A stretch of 64,000 nucleotides of DNA, from contig OZ024728.1 of assembly GCA_964016875.1 (NCBI GenBank), forward strand, positions 30,759,865 through 30,823,864, written 5' to 3'. A model generated the notes under the pieces. That model worked only from the letters and a program-made list of their open reading frames with translations. It was not told where the DNA came from and searched no databases. Below, in pieces: positions 23,007 through 35,172 of the stretch. The translations under genes were made by a program, and so were the position numbers. This DNA is from Fallopia convolvulus (lineage: Eukaryota; Streptophyta; Magnoliopsida; Caryophyllales; Polygonaceae). The first letter of the stretch is position 1; the number at the start of each line of letters is the position of its first letter.

Positions 23007-23582
23007 GGATTTGTTAGTGGGATTTGTAGAGAATCAAATCTAGTAATAATGATTCAGATATCTTCAAATATCTCCTCATGATGGTAGCAGACTAACATTA
23101 GAAATGTGAGTGGAAGGGGAAGAATTGGATTTTTAATTAAATAATCCAAAAAAATGAGTGGGAATCTCTACCCAAATCTCATTAGATCCTTCCCATTAAA
23201 TGGCCCGACATGTTTGCAAACGGACCGAAATTCGGTTTGAAACGCGCGTCGGGACGATCAGGTTTTACGAATATAATTTCCGCTAGCTATGGATTTATTA
23301 AGTTCCATTCTTAATATATCCATTTATTCGAATAAATATTTCATAATGATGTTATAATTTATTTATTTTAGAAAAATAAAATTTTGAAGTAAAAAGGCCC
23401 TTTTAATAGGTTATTTTATTTATTCGAAAAAAAAGATTATTACTTCATAAGAATTATAATCTATTTATTTTAGAATAGGTTTTGAGTGAAAAAGAAATTT
23501 TATGAGATTATTTTATTTAATAAATAACTAAAGAGTAAAATAATTTTAAATAAAATTATTCATAAAAATAGCGAGTATTACA

Positions 23583-26500
23583 ACAGTACCCCCTTAAATT
23601 AGTTTCATCTCCGAAACTAGGAAAAACTTAGGGTGGTACAAAGCTATAATACGAGAATAGCAACAAACACTCACTACTGTGAAGAGATAACAAAGGGTCT
23701 AGTTCCCCCTTAAAGAACATTTCGTTCTTTAGTTAAGACGACTGTACAAGTAGAAGAATTACTATCGTACTTTTTTCTTAAGGAATCATTACATTAATAT
23801 TCCTTGGAAAGATTCCCACATGTGTACTTATGTGGTTTAAACGGACCAAACGAAAAGGATTGAAAATCCAATTGGTCTTGCTAGTGAAGTAGGCAGTTGG
23901 TCAAGCGGTATTATCTATTAGCTTGGGAATACCTACAGATCTTCTAGGTTGTCCTTCCGAGATATAAAGAGGTTGGATTGCTGAAAGAATAAGCATCTTA
24001 ATTGGAACGAGCACTTGAGTGTCTCTAGGAGGCAAGTAAGAAAATGACTAATCCATTATATACTTCCGTAATAGAGTCATTGCGGATGAATTCTTTTAAT
24101 ACGAATAATAATTAAATTCTCGAGATGAAATCGATGTTTGAAAATGTGAGAGCCATGCCTTGGAAGGAGAATTTCGATTTTGAACTTCTTATGAAGTTGC
24201 TATTGGAACACGCGATGGTTATATCACAAGAGAAGGTAACCATCTATATGATATCGTATCGAAATATATTAACTATCGAGAAGTAGTTCGAACGTCCTTC
24301 TATATTATACTTTGTAATTCTTATAAGAAAGTAGTTTTTCGTAAACAAGGTTGAATCCGAAGAACTAAGTGGTTTCATTTCACCAATGTGATCAGTATCG
24401 GGGAAACTACCTCCAACATAATCCTTTAACATGCCTTCACAGGAACAAGACCTGAAATTCTACCTCAACCATGTGATCAAGAGGGGAGATAGAATTTCAT
24501 CCTTATTCGCCACTGTGAAGCATATACTAAAAAAATGTTTACATATTTAAACTCATGATATTAACAGTCATAGTTCGACAACGCAACATGATTGAAAATA
24601 TTTCTTGTAGAGGTAGGAGTAATTTGCATATGAAAAGATGGAATGACTTCCATAAACTATTAATCGAAACTTAGCGGTTGAAATAGTGCTTTTGTAAAGA
24701 AAGAACTAACGAAACTTTTCAAGAAGACTATGATAGTATAGAAGAATTCAAAGTATAATACTTTGCGAAAGAATATAGTTGATAATAATATTGGAATTAT
24801 TCAACTATGCTTTGATTATAACCGATGTTGAAATCCTAATGACAACCCTACAATCTAGGTCACATGCACCCTTGTTTGGACATATTTAGATTACATGAGG
24901 AAGGATAAGCTATTCTATTCGCTCATTGCGTCTATCGTTGAACTTCTCCATGGCTTGGTGGTTGAACTTATCCACTTACGATGACGGAAACTTTTGGGCT
25001 TAAGGGGAAACTTCATATCGTGCGTATTGCAATAATTGGTTAAACTTCACGGCCTTCTTCTCGACACACTTAGTCCCTTAACCTTTAGGGTCTAAGAGAT
25101 CATTAAGTCCCTCATCTCTCATAGCATAAGAGAGGAACGATTCATTATTTAGTCTTAAACTTTTTTCCAGCTCAGCATGAGATGTGTTGCTTGATTATAA
25201 TTCTCTTGCCATTTGCTAACTCCTCGCCGAGTTGTATAGCGGCAATATGCACCCTTTTTTGCTTCAGTGTAATTAATACTTCGCAATATTTCTATGTAGG
25301 AGAATTAGTAGTGATTGTGATTGACTTATCGATTCCTCCATAGACCTCAAACTTCATTGACATGAATGTCTTTAGTGTCCTTGTAAAGCTAGACTCATTT
25401 ACTTGAGGTGAAATATGACATCATTTGTAACTCTATTCGCAGTTTGGTCAGTTCCATATTGTGCTTGCTTCTTTCGGCGGAACAAAATAGATTACTTCAT
25501 GCATCATCTCCATTGTCAGACTTCTCATTGCTTCTTTTGTCACATCATCAAACAGTATTGACGTACTAGGGTCCATCACACGATGGTTTCTTTGGAAAAT
25601 TTTGAACCATCATTCATGCCCGAACTTGAATACTCTTTAGGGGAATTCTATTGTTGGTTCCTTGCGGTTTGACCATTTGAAATAAGAATCGACAAATTGT
25701 TCCCAGACAATTGTCATTCATTCATGGATAGAGTAGGCACTTGGATTATCGAAGCAATAGTTAATGCTTTATTGAAATACCTTCAAAAGGTTGCTTCCAT
25801 AACATAAGTTCATCTAAGGGAAGAAAGACGCATATAGAAAGGTGTAAATGAACTTATACCTAATAACGGAATCAACGGTTGGAATTAATAACATCAAATA
25901 TGGCCGAGGTAACTACATCAAATGTGACGAATCGGGACATGTGTCCACAACTGTTTTAATAATGAAGCAACCTTATGGCCTATTAGGCCTACTGGGGCAA
26001 CTTAGAAAACTTACAATCCATGTCCAAAAATCTTGGTCCTAACAACTTACTTTCTAACTTCATATATCATCGTGTTGACTTATCAAAATGGAGGTGAAGA
26101 AGAGTTCCTGATGTGGCTTTCACATAGCCTTATTATGGTTGGTTTATTCGGTTGACAAAAATCAAATATCAATCCATGATCCCAAATATTGACTGAGCAA
26201 GTCATGTCTACTTGTAGGTAATTCAGATTAATATATTCTTCATTGGTCAGAATTCTTGACCACTCCTTTATTGCTAGACCATTGTTTGTCCCTCACATAC
26301 CTTTCAATAATCTGTTTCGAGATCGGATTAAGTGGAGACAAGTTAGATCCTTGGTTGACTGAGCCTTCCTTGGTGTCCTCTTTGGAAATTTCTATCTTCC
26401 CGTGAGTCACTGACTCAGTAAGTTTGGCTCAATGGAAACATAAGAATTACATTTAGCTGGCATGACTTCTTCTAATTCCAATATAATGAGCATGAACTTA

Positions 26501-27374
26501 TTTTCTGTTACAACCATTTTCTGTAAATGGCTAACGATCGACATTCATATAGAATATCCGTAATTCTATATTTGAAGGAGGAGATAGTTGAAGGAAGTTT
26601 TGAAATTTGAAAACAAATTTTTTATTTTAAACACATTTATATTCTTAAAGAATTATGACGATTTTATAGTATCTATTAAAAGCTCATTTTATAATGACTT
26701 TAAATTAAAAGAGGAACTTTTGAAGTAGAAAATTTTTCTTACATATATTATATGAAATACTTATAAACCTCGGAAGGAGAGTTTAAAGATGTTTAATTAT
26801 ACAACTTCTATCTCGGGTTTCGGGGAGATAAATTCATCCTACATCGGTTAAAGAAAAAATCATTGAATCTTAATTCTTTGATTAAACGGAAAAAAAATTG
26901 ATGAACTTTTTTTAAAAAATAAAGTTTATAGCTAAGAAGTCGGTATGATTACTCTTTAGTAGAACATGGTTTTTAAACCTTTCGAATAAGACTTTGTAAA
27001 CAAAACGATTCCGACTCTAGGAATTTATTGTCTTTGAATTCCTAGTTATAAGTTACTCTAATATGAGATTTGACTTAAACTGTCAATGAAAGTGGATAAC
27101 TTTAGAAATTTCTTTAAAGTACTTGGAAGAAGTTTTTTTTATTCTTGAAGTAGATCAAGTAAAACTTGAAACTTAGGAAAAGAATTCTAACTTACACATT
27201 TTTCCTAAATGATTTTTTTTCTCTAAATTCTAAAACAAGTCTAATTCATGAACTTTCTTTTAAAGAATTATTTCTTGAGGTTGAAAGAGGCAAAACTTTT
27301 AATTCGGTTTTGAAAATTTCAATTTCGAAAATGTTCGGTTTTGAAAACAAAACGTTCGGCTCTGATACCATAAT
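23583..27374 (-). other. Internal domain of the LARD-like element, essentially non-coding
   Basis: Bounded by a purine tract (minus strand TTTAAGGGGGTACTGT, about 23584-23599) and the primer-binding site (27358-27370). No frame longer than about 85 codons exists on either strand. On the minus strand near 24900-25130 there is weak gag-like sequence (KKAVKFNQLLQYARYEV, then VDKFNHQAMEKFN), broken by stops. This suggests a decayed gag and no pol. Confidence 0.6.
27358..27370 (-). promoter_or_regulatory. Primer-binding site (initiator Met tRNA type)
   Basis: Minus strand TGGTATCAGAGCC, four bases after the end of the LTR at 27375-31148. This is the standard plant initiator-methionine tRNA primer site and fixes the element orientation as minus. 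Confidence 0.85.
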
Positions 27375-30300
27375 TGTAACACCCCTATTTTGCAACGATA
27401 GGTATTACCACCAGTGACCTCAGATTTTACCATCCAAAGTCACCCTAGGCTTTATTAGGTATTAAGTTAAATAAAACAAGCGGAATTGTAAAGTGATTAC
27501 ATATAAAAAGAGATGCTCACATGTGAGACTTATAAGTATCTGTTACATAGTCTGAACTTACATTGACAAAACATAAAACTTAAGAGTTGTTTAGGCAGCG
27601 AAATTTAAATAACATTGTTTAAGTAATCGTGGAGTAACCCGAAAGTAAACAAAACACCATTCTTGTAAATTCCCGACCTTCCTTCCTTCACTTAAGTAGT
27701 CTTCGTCTTTTACGCCTTCGGTGGAGATTTCCTAGCGTCTGGCATTTGACGCGAAGGGCGATAAGTGCCAGGCAAAGATACGGAAAATGGAATTAGTCTA
27801 AAAAGACTAAGCAAGCGAGAAAGACATTCTTAAGGTAATTTGGTAAAGTAACGAACTTGTTAACGAGGTATTCGAGATATGTTTCGAGAAGTGTAACCTT
27901 TAAGTGGAGCTATTAAGAACGGAAATGAGTAAATATCGAGATGAGATAACTCTTACTTCGAAATAATGAACTACGAGAATGTAGAACGTGTTTTAGTAGA
28001 AGAAATGTTGGGAACGTTAATTACAGACAAGTTTTCTAGAAAACCTCTTGCGCCCTTAACGGACCGAGAGTCGGGCTGATCTTTTAAGACCGATCCGGTT
28101 TTGATGTCTTTTAATGTGCATGGGCACTTATCTTTATGTCGTGATAAAACTTCACTTACGTTAGTTAATTATTAAGAGTGTGGGGGCCATGAATGGGCCG
28201 GAGTCCACTTACTAGGACGGAGTTCCCGACACCTAGCTAGGGTGTGCAAGCCCCTCCTCCAAGTAGGAGCAGACAATAGATCGTGATCCTTAAAGTCGTA
28301 GGACGATAGGTATTTCGCGATACGACTTAACATGTTATATAGAGGTGTCGGGCCGAGCCCGCACCCCTTATTACGCTACTTACGAATTTTCATAACAAAT
28401 CTCGAAACGAGATTATTAAACAAGCAAGGCCACACAACAAGTCTAGCAATAATCCTATTAACAATGGTAATAGTAATAATGCTAACAATGGTCATTATTT
28501 CTAGCAATCGGTTTTTCCTAGGTTCGTATAGCAAACAAGGTGTTCCCAACATCAAACAAGTTAACGGAAATTGAATTATCGAAAGGTTCAAGTAGAATGT
28601 CCACTTGCCTTGAATTTCCTTCGGGTATGCTACTAACTCGGAAATAAGACGATTTAGTGACGTTCGAAAACCTCGACCTATTTAACCGCAAGAATGAGAA
28701 TGAACACTTATTAAAATCCTTATTTTAATTTAAAATTTACCTTTCTCTTATTTTCCTCTTCTAAGAGAAGGTGAGTTAAACTAAATTATTTGGTTAATAA
28801 TTTAGCTAGGAAAATGTTAAAATAATAATAACTCTTTTATTATTATTTTCTAGGTGACACTTTTTGAGGATTTTGTAACTTTTAAAAAAAATACTTAGTT
28901 TAAGAACACAAATGCAAGACTTTACTTAGTCTAAGGAAAATCTTTTTAACCCACATGCAAATATATATATATATATTTTAAAATAGTTTATATATATGAT
29001 TTGCATGCATCATTTTTATGAAGACTTCTTTATTGAAAATTATGCTTATTACCAATTTTCATATAAATTATGATTTACATATAGGAAATTTCTAGGATGG
29101 TCATGCATGTGCATAAATACCTTCTAAAAGTACTTTTTATTCTCACATGCATACTTTGAAAGACTTAACATATCTTATGCTTAAAAATATATTTCTTTTT
29201 ATTAAAAGGAATAAGAACACACCATCTTAGTAATTCTAGAACACATGGAAAATAAGATTTATTCTAGAAACTCCATAAATTTAACATGCATAACTTATAG
29301 AATTTATTTAAGTATCTAGTAATTTTTATAAATTCTATTTGGTTATTTAAGAAAATAAACTATTCATTCAAGTGTTAAAAATTCTAGGAAAAGTACATGC
29401 AATAGGATTTAATCCATAATATTCCTTTTAAAAATCCATGCAAGGCATAAGTAATCTAGTTGATCATATTTTGTTCTTAAAAAGAACTTTCACATATAAA
29501 ACTTCATTTTGAAAATCCCTTTAAGGTTTAAAAAGACATGCAAGGGGATTTTATTCCACAAAAATCCTTTTAAGATTACATGCAAGAACATAAAAATTCA
29601 TTTAAACATGTCTTCCTCTTATGAAGCTTTTTTTTAATCATGGATTTAATTAAAAGTCATTTTCAAGTTATATGCAAGGTGACTTTATTTACTAAAAATC
29701 CATTTAGAGTTGCATGCAAGAGTTTGTAGGATTATTTAAGCATATCTTAACATCATTAGATTTAGTTATTCTCAATCATCATATAAAATCAATCTCTTAC
29801 TCAAATGAGACATGCATGTGGATTTTCTTCATAAAAACTCCATTAATAAGACATGCAAGCACACTTTCAACTTAAAAGCTTTTTAGCTCATGCTTATTAG
29901 TTTACAAAATATAAAATTCTCATAAAAGTTTGTTTCAAGGACCAAAAGTGACATGCATGAAGGTTTTAAGCAAGATAAAAATGTCTTAAGTAGTTATCAT
30001 GGAAACTACTCTTATAAGTTTAAAGATCCTTAATTAAAAGAAGGCTTCTTTGGCCTTTTTAATAAAAATAAAATCAGAAAATAAAGGTAGAAATTACCCT
30101 TTAAAAATGTCGGATTTTGGTATACTTTCTCATAATTTGTAGAGAACACAATCCTCTTTAGCAAGACTTGCATGCATGTATAAATCAAGTGAAGATGTAT
30201 AAATTTTGTAATATTTTATATTCTGGATTTTTTTTAAGAAAATCAGATTTAAACAATGATCTAAAATGCTATAAAACAATCTCAAAATAGTGTAACAATC

Positions 30301-31148
30301 CCCTTAAATTTGATGGATTTTTGGAGGAAGAACACACCACCAAGGGGGGAGGCGGCAGCGGCTCACGGAGGACGCACGGCAGCGCATGGCTAGCTGGGCG
30401 GCGAGCTTGGTGGTGGCCGGCAGTGGTGGTGGTGTGGTGGTTGGAAGACACAAGGCAATGCTTTTGTGGAGTTAAGTGGAAGGAAGATAGACAAGAGAGA
30501 GCTAGATAGAGTGTCTTTGATGTGTGTTTTCTCACAAGCATTATTCCTTTATATATTGGATTTATTAGTGGGATTTGTAGATAATCAAATCTAGTAATGA
30601 TGATTCTAATATCTTCAAATATCTCCTCATGATGGTAGAAGACTAGCATTTGAATTTTACTATTAAAGAAATGTGAGTGTAAGGGGAAGAATTGGATTTT
30701 TAATTAAATAATCCAAAAAGTATGAGTGGGAATTTCTACCCAAATTTCATTAGATCCTTCCTATTAAATGACCCGACGCGTTTGCAAACAGGCCGAAATT
30801 CGGTTTGAAACGCGCGTCGGGACGATCAGGTTTTACGAATAGAATTTCCGCTAGCTATGAATTTATTAAGTTCCATTCTTAATAAATCCATTTATTCGAA
30901 TAAATATTTCATAATGATGTTATAATTTATTTATTTTAAAAAATAAAACTTTGAAGTAAAAAGGCCCTTTTAATAGGTTATTTTATTTATTCGAAAAAAA
31001 AAAGATTATTTCTTTATAAGAATTATTATCTATTTATTTTAGAATAGGTTTTGAGTGAAATTTTTTTATGAGATTATTTTATTTAATAAATAATTAAAGA
31101 GTAAAAAAAATTTAAAAAAAATTATTAATAAAAATAACGGGTATTACA
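27375..31148 (-). repeat. Upstream (5') LTR of the LARD-like element
   Basis: 3774-bp uninterrupted LTR, TGTAACACCCC...GTATTACA on the plus strand. It matches 2643-4526 plus 21753-23582. It includes a TATA box at 30546-30557 (minus strand), a TA microsatellite near 28962 and a GGTGGT/CACCACC-rich leader at about 30340-30450. It holds small conserved open frames, but these look like untranslated leader. Confidence 0.88.
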
Positions 31149-31151
31149 CTA

Positions 31152-31392
31152 CTCCCTCCGTTTGGAAATACATGTCTTTTTGGCCTAATCTTTTTGTTCA
31201 ATAATACTTGTCATTTGACATATTTTACCACACTAATTTCCAACATTATCCTCATCAATTAAAAATAATTACGTAAATATATAAAAGAAAAAGAAAGATC
31301 TCAATAAGATTGCGGGTATTTAAATCAAATCACATAGTTTCTTAATTTTTAGGACAAATCCTAAAACGATATCTATTCGTGAACGGAGAGAG
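31152..31392. mobile_element. Stowaway-type MITE
   Basis: 241 bp, with terminal inverted repeats CTCCCTCCGTT and AACGGAGAGAG and TA on both sides (31150-31151 and 31393-31394). Short and non-coding, as expected for Tc1/mariner-derived plant MITEs. The LARD-like element inserted two bases inside its left end. Confidence 0.8.
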
Positions 31393-31645
31393 TATAAAAT
31401 AGTAGCATGCATCCAACTGAACTTTGTCACTATAGTTCACCAAAATACTAGACAACTGAAATACCAGTACAAAAGACATTGACAACAATACAACATCATA
31501 ACTTAAGACTTTACAGAGGAGTTGTACTAGTTTTCATGTAAACCCTAAACCAAATTAAAGTTCATTCAAATATAAATATTTATCAATACTCAACAAAAAT
31601 TTCACAATCAACATTCAATTATAAATATAGATAACTCAACTAAAA

Positions 31646-31901
31646 TTAAAGTTTATTCATTACTACGTATAACAGAACATGAGAAACTCCAATCTCTTTT
31701 CTATTCAACCATCTCTCTATCTCCTCCCTCCCAATATCGAACCCATGATGTTGATATTGAAAAATTTCAGAAGCAATTGCTAATAACCACTGGTATGTAC
31801 CCAAATTACTCGCCTCTGACTCAACATCAATATCACCAATGAAAGATTCTTTTGTCAACGTTTTTTCCTTCAACTGTTCAGAATCTGAACTCTCCGATGC
31901 C
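31646..31901 (-). pseudogene. CACTA second gene, exon before the Ulp1 domain
   Basis: A minus-strand exon starting after an acceptor TTAATTAG: ASESSDSEQLKEKTLTKESF, then GTYQWLLAIASEIFQYQHHG, then EERWLNRKEIGVSHVLLYVV-like sequence ending near 31650. The position and the 'wln.kei...v...yl' pattern fit the region before the HWVL motif in CACTA Ulp1-type proteins. The next exon lies at 1357-1466, beyond the 28.5-kb insertion. Identification rests on context and moderate resemblance. Confidence 0.5.
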
Positions 31902-32015
31902 TAATTAAAAGTGAATAGTAAATTGACATGCTAATTGATTATGCATATGAATTTTGCAAGATTATATCATATATGCTCATATGTAAGATACTTCCTTTTC
32001 TTATAATAAATAAAA

Positions 32016-32514
32016 GGGAAATTCCTTTTGGTGGCCCTAAGTTTTTGCCTTTTCCTTTTGGTGCCCAAGAAAAAAACTTATTCCTTTTGGTGCCCCTAAG
32101 GTTTTGGCTTTTCCCGTTGACGCCCCTCTCCGGTTCAAATTAGCCAATTTCAAGCGTACCATTATGTTCATCACCCTTAAATTAGTAGGATTTGACTATT
32201 AAAACATCAAAATTCATAACCAAACTACATCCATTTGAATTTTTAAACAATTTTGTAAACAACTCCTTAAAATAGAGGATTGTTTAAAAATTCAAATTGA
32301 TGTAGTTTGGTTATGAATTTAAGTGTTTTAAAAGTTGAATCCTACTAATTTAAGGGTGATGAACATAATGGTAAACTTGAAATTAGCTAATTTGAACCGG
32401 AGAGGGGCATCAACGGGAAAAGCCAAAACCTCAGGGGTACCAAGAGGAATAAATTTTTTTCTTGGACACCAAAAGGAAAAGGAAAAACCTTAGGGGCACC
32501 AAAAGGAATTTCCC
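32016..32514. mobile_element. Foldback Mutator-type MITE
   Basis: 499 bp that is almost entirely an inverted repeat: GGGAAATTCCTTTTGGTGGC at the left and CACCAAAAGGAATTTCCC at the right, with the arms continuing to a centre near 32262. Flanks TAAATAAAA and AAAATAAAA agree at 8 of 9 positions, consistent with a 9-bp target duplication. Its ends resemble those of the Pack-MULE at 44488-45579. It lies in an intron of the CACTA gene. Confidence 0.75.
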
Positions 32515-32539
32515 AAAATAAAATTACACACTTACTTTG

Positions 32540-34410
32540 CTAGGCATCACAAGATGCTCAAGCCATGCAATAAATTGTCATATGGCATCTTTCACAATGC
32601 CAACCTCACCAGTAGGTCGTGGCACCTCAACTTCACCTTTTAAAGGTGTTACCACTTCAATCTTCACATATCCTTTCTCCAATGGTTGATTATATAATAA
32701 CATGCTTGAACCTAAGGAAGAACGATACATTTTCCCTATTGCCACTACTTGTTTGAGGTCTGGCCAATATAGCTCACTGATAGCTTGCATTTAGGTAGTC
32801 TTTAGGATGCATATTTATGTTTATTTTGCATGGTTTTAGCTTAGTTTAGTCTAGTTCTTAGGTTTTTAGGTTTTCTAGGAAATTCGGGTTTTGCGCTTGT
32901 TTTGCTCGGTTTTGCATATCTTTAGGTAAACAAGCATGGGCGGGATGGATCTTATAGGACTATGGTGAAGTTTGAGGAAGCTTAGAGTGATACAAGTGAA
33001 GATTAGAAGAGTTAACTCCCAAGAGCTTGTGTGAAAAGAACGCTTAAACCCGGGCTATGCATTGGAGTTCTTGTTTCGACACCTCTATCTTGCAATGCTT
33101 GGTTTGGGAGCTATAGTGCTCGGATGGAGCTGAATTTGTTATAAATGGAAAGCTAGTTCAAATAGCTACAATTCATATTTTTACTCCGAGTCCAAATTCC
33201 AACTCTAAGTGGGTCAAAACAGCCTCTGAATTGACGCCTGAATGCTGAACCGAGGCAAAAGCGCAGGATGACAATTGCTCGGCCGCGCAATTCAGAGGCT
33301 AAGCCGCGCAATTCCAACTGAGTGATGATTGCGCGGGATGACTATTGCTCGGCCGCGCAATCCTCATGCAACCCGCGCAATCGGTGTTTTCTACGCGGGG
33401 AAGTTTTGGGCTTGACTTTTGGGCCTAGGGTTATATCATATCCGAGTATAGCTTAAAGATAGATCTTTTTTAGGATTATTTGGACGACATACATAAACCT
33501 TATGTTAGTTTATTTTTAGAAAAAACTTTTGATCAACTTTGGAGGCTAGGGTTTTCTCTCAAGAAAGAAGACTTTGAAACCTTTGTAAGTTTGATTTTAA
33601 TTTCATTATGCATTGCTAATTTCTCTAGTGTTTGGCTAGTTATTGAAGTCATGATTTGTAAGTAGTTGTGAGGTTTGATTGATTCTCAACAAACTTGAAT
33701 AGAAATTATTCCCTCTGCTTAATTGAATCAGAATTATTCTAGGGTTTTATTAGATTAGCTACCTAATAGAATTTCTAGGTTAATTTACAACTGAATCTGA
33801 TTAATTACCGGTTGGAGTTAATTCGATCAAGAGTAGACTTTAATTAATTTAGTACCGGTCGGACAAGTTGATTAAAGTAGGGAATAAATTCACAAGTCAC
33901 TTAGATGTCTGGTTTCTCTAAGTTGTTTGTTTCTATTGATAACTTGAATCGTCATGCTGTTATTTAATTGAATCTAGAAGGTCTTCTAGGTTATTATTTA
34001 ATTAGGGTTGTTAGACTGGTTGTTCTATCAACTAAATCTGAAGTTTGGGTCTTAATCCTTAGTAGGGTCATTATCCACAATAGATTATTCAAGTGAGAAG
34101 AGAATCAAGAGAATCGATGATCAGCGAATCAATATCATGATGGATCTAACTAGTTGAACACGTTTGTCTTTCATATATTCAAATCATCTTTTGCATTCAT
34201 AGTTAGTTTTATTCTTGCATATTAGTTTAGATAATCATTCTAAAAACCCCCTTTGGTTACTTGGCATACAAGTAATAACACAAATACACAAGTCTCTGTG
34301 GGATCGACCCTTACTTACCGCTCTACTGAGTTGGTTAAGCTAAGGTTTCTTTGATAGGTATAAACGACTACGAAAAATACCTCATCACTCACATGATTGA
34401 GAACCCTACA
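32540..34410 (-). pseudogene. CACTA second gene, DUF8039-like exon split by a solo LTR
   Basis: The exon starts after an acceptor TTTTTGTAG near 34410. It reads GSQSCELYWPDLKQVVAIGK, skipping the solo LTR (32778-34387), then MYRSSLGSSMLLYNQPLEKG, YVKIEVVTPL...EVPRPTGEVG, a TGA stop at about 32578, then QFIAWLEHLVMPSK and a donor AAAGTAAGT near 32540. The 'VAIGKMY...PL..GYVKIEV' pattern and the final FIAWLEHLV resemble the DUF8039 region of plant CACTA proteins. Both the insertion and the stop disable it. Confidence 0.6.
32778..34387 (+). mobile_element. Solo LTR of the gag-only Athila-related family
   Basis: A 1610-bp LTR, TGATAGCTTGCATTTAGG...AATACCTCATCA, with a perfect 5-bp target duplication CTCAC (32773-32777 and 34388-34392). 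It matches, in the opposite orientation, the LTRs of the element at 47658-53650. No internal sequence remains, so it arose by LTR-LTR recombination. It contains GCGCGG/GGCCGCGCAAT repeats at 33262-33385. Confidence 0.92.
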
Positions 34411-34489
34411 AAAACAACCGACAATCAATTTTCAACAATAAAGTGAAGTAAATTATAACATTATTAATTGTGTTATACTTACTAATTCA

Positions 34490-34925
34490 TTTGCAGCACT
34501 AGAGGCTTTGCCACTTTGAGGACAAGGAACCTCTGACACACTCTTCATGACAGAACAATAGGCTTTCCACTTTGAGGACAAGGAGCCTCAAGCGTTGGAT
34601 TACCAGATGGAATTTGCTCCAATTGGCTTGATTGCCCTTCTTTCAATTGTTGCTTCTCTCTCATCGGATTTTCAATTAGAAGTTCCAATGCTTCTATCTT
34701 TGCCTCGAATGTGCTCCTCGTGACATTCATTTGATCCACTAGGTCGGAAATAATTGCAGGATCACTAGAAGTATTTGCTTTAGATGCTTTATGCGTTGAA
34801 CGAGGTCAATATTGACTGATTGTAATATCTCCTTCAACTCCTCTAACACGTCCTGGATGCTTCGCCTTACCTAATGCCAACGCGAGCACATCCTTTTGTC
34901 CAGTAGTAACTAGATTCCCTGAAGC
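34490..34925 (-). pseudogene. CACTA second gene, Transposase_24-like region
   Basis: Minus-strand reading from about 34920: VTTGQKDVLALALGKAKHPG, RVRGVEGDITISQY, a stop (TGA, near 34815), then a coiled-coil-like segment SDLVDQMNVTRSTFEAKIEA, LELLIENPM. The 'DVLALALG...HPGRVRGVG' motif is a hallmark of the plant Transposase_24/TNP1-like protein of CACTA elements. The coiled coil and the Cys-Pro-rich end lead toward the DUF8039 exon. Confidence 0.75.
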
Positions 34926-35039
34926 TTCTTTCTCGATGTAATGTTTATGTAGTCATCATAGAAATAGTATAAGTTCACACTCAATTTTATATCAACTACA
35001 TGTTTGGAGGAATTGAGCATTTTTATGTATGTAATTGAA

Positions 35040-35172
35040 TGTTAAACTTACTAATTTCTTAATGACTGACTTTGATTTCTCACAATATTCCCCAGATTTT
35101 TTGTTCTAGCCTTCATCCATAAGATTGATCGTGGCACAATAGAAGAAGGATCCATATTGTGCTCAAGTTTCT
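35040..35172 (-). pseudogene. CACTA second gene, 'VPRSILWMKAR' exon
   Basis: After an acceptor TTTCAG the minus strand reads KLEHNMDPSSIVPRSILWMK, then ARTKNLGNIVRNQSQSLRN and a stop. 'WKKAR...G' followed by a Q/S-rich helix precedes the HPGRVRG motif in CACTA Transposase_24 proteins. Together with 34490-34925 this is the middle of the second CACTA gene. Confidence 0.6.

Larger units (their letters stand above)
2643..23582 (-). repeat. Downstream (3') LTR of the LARD-like element, split by a nested insertion
   Basis: Two segments, 2643-4526 and 21753-23582, join into one LTR that aligns along its length with the LTR at 27375-31148. The uninterrupted sister LTR reads AGAACACATGGAAAATAAG near 29243-29261, where this copy holds the Athila-like element between two ACATG copies. 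The LTR contains a TA microsatellite (about 4236-4256) and a minus-strand TATA box. Confidence 0.88.
2643..31148 (-). mobile_element. LARD-like LTR retrotransposon with nested insertions
   Basis: The element begins TGTAACACCCC and ends GTATTACA, and is flanked by the 5-bp target duplication CTACT (2638-2642 and 31149-31153). Its LTRs are 3774 bp (27375-31148) and about 3714 bp once the nested 4527-21747 insertion is removed from the other. Orientation is minus: the primer-binding site TGGTATCAGAGCC reads on the minus strand next to the 27375 LTR, and a purine tract lies beside the 23582 LTR. The internal part (23583-27374) is only about 3.8 kb, with no open frame of note. Long LTRs with a short non-coding core match the LARD class of non-autonomous elements. 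Confidence 0.88.

Noticed and set aside
22719..23081. Small frames in the LARD LTR with Pro/His- or Gly-rich sequence, similar in both LTRs
   Set aside because: They are shared only because the LTRs are copies, and lie just after the TATA box in what looks like leader; the GGTGGT/CACCACC composition makes frames by chance.
25848..26042. Plus-strand frame with a zinc-knuckle-like CDESGHVST
   Set aside because: The Cys/His spacing is incomplete and the host element is on the minus strand by its primer site; probably chance.
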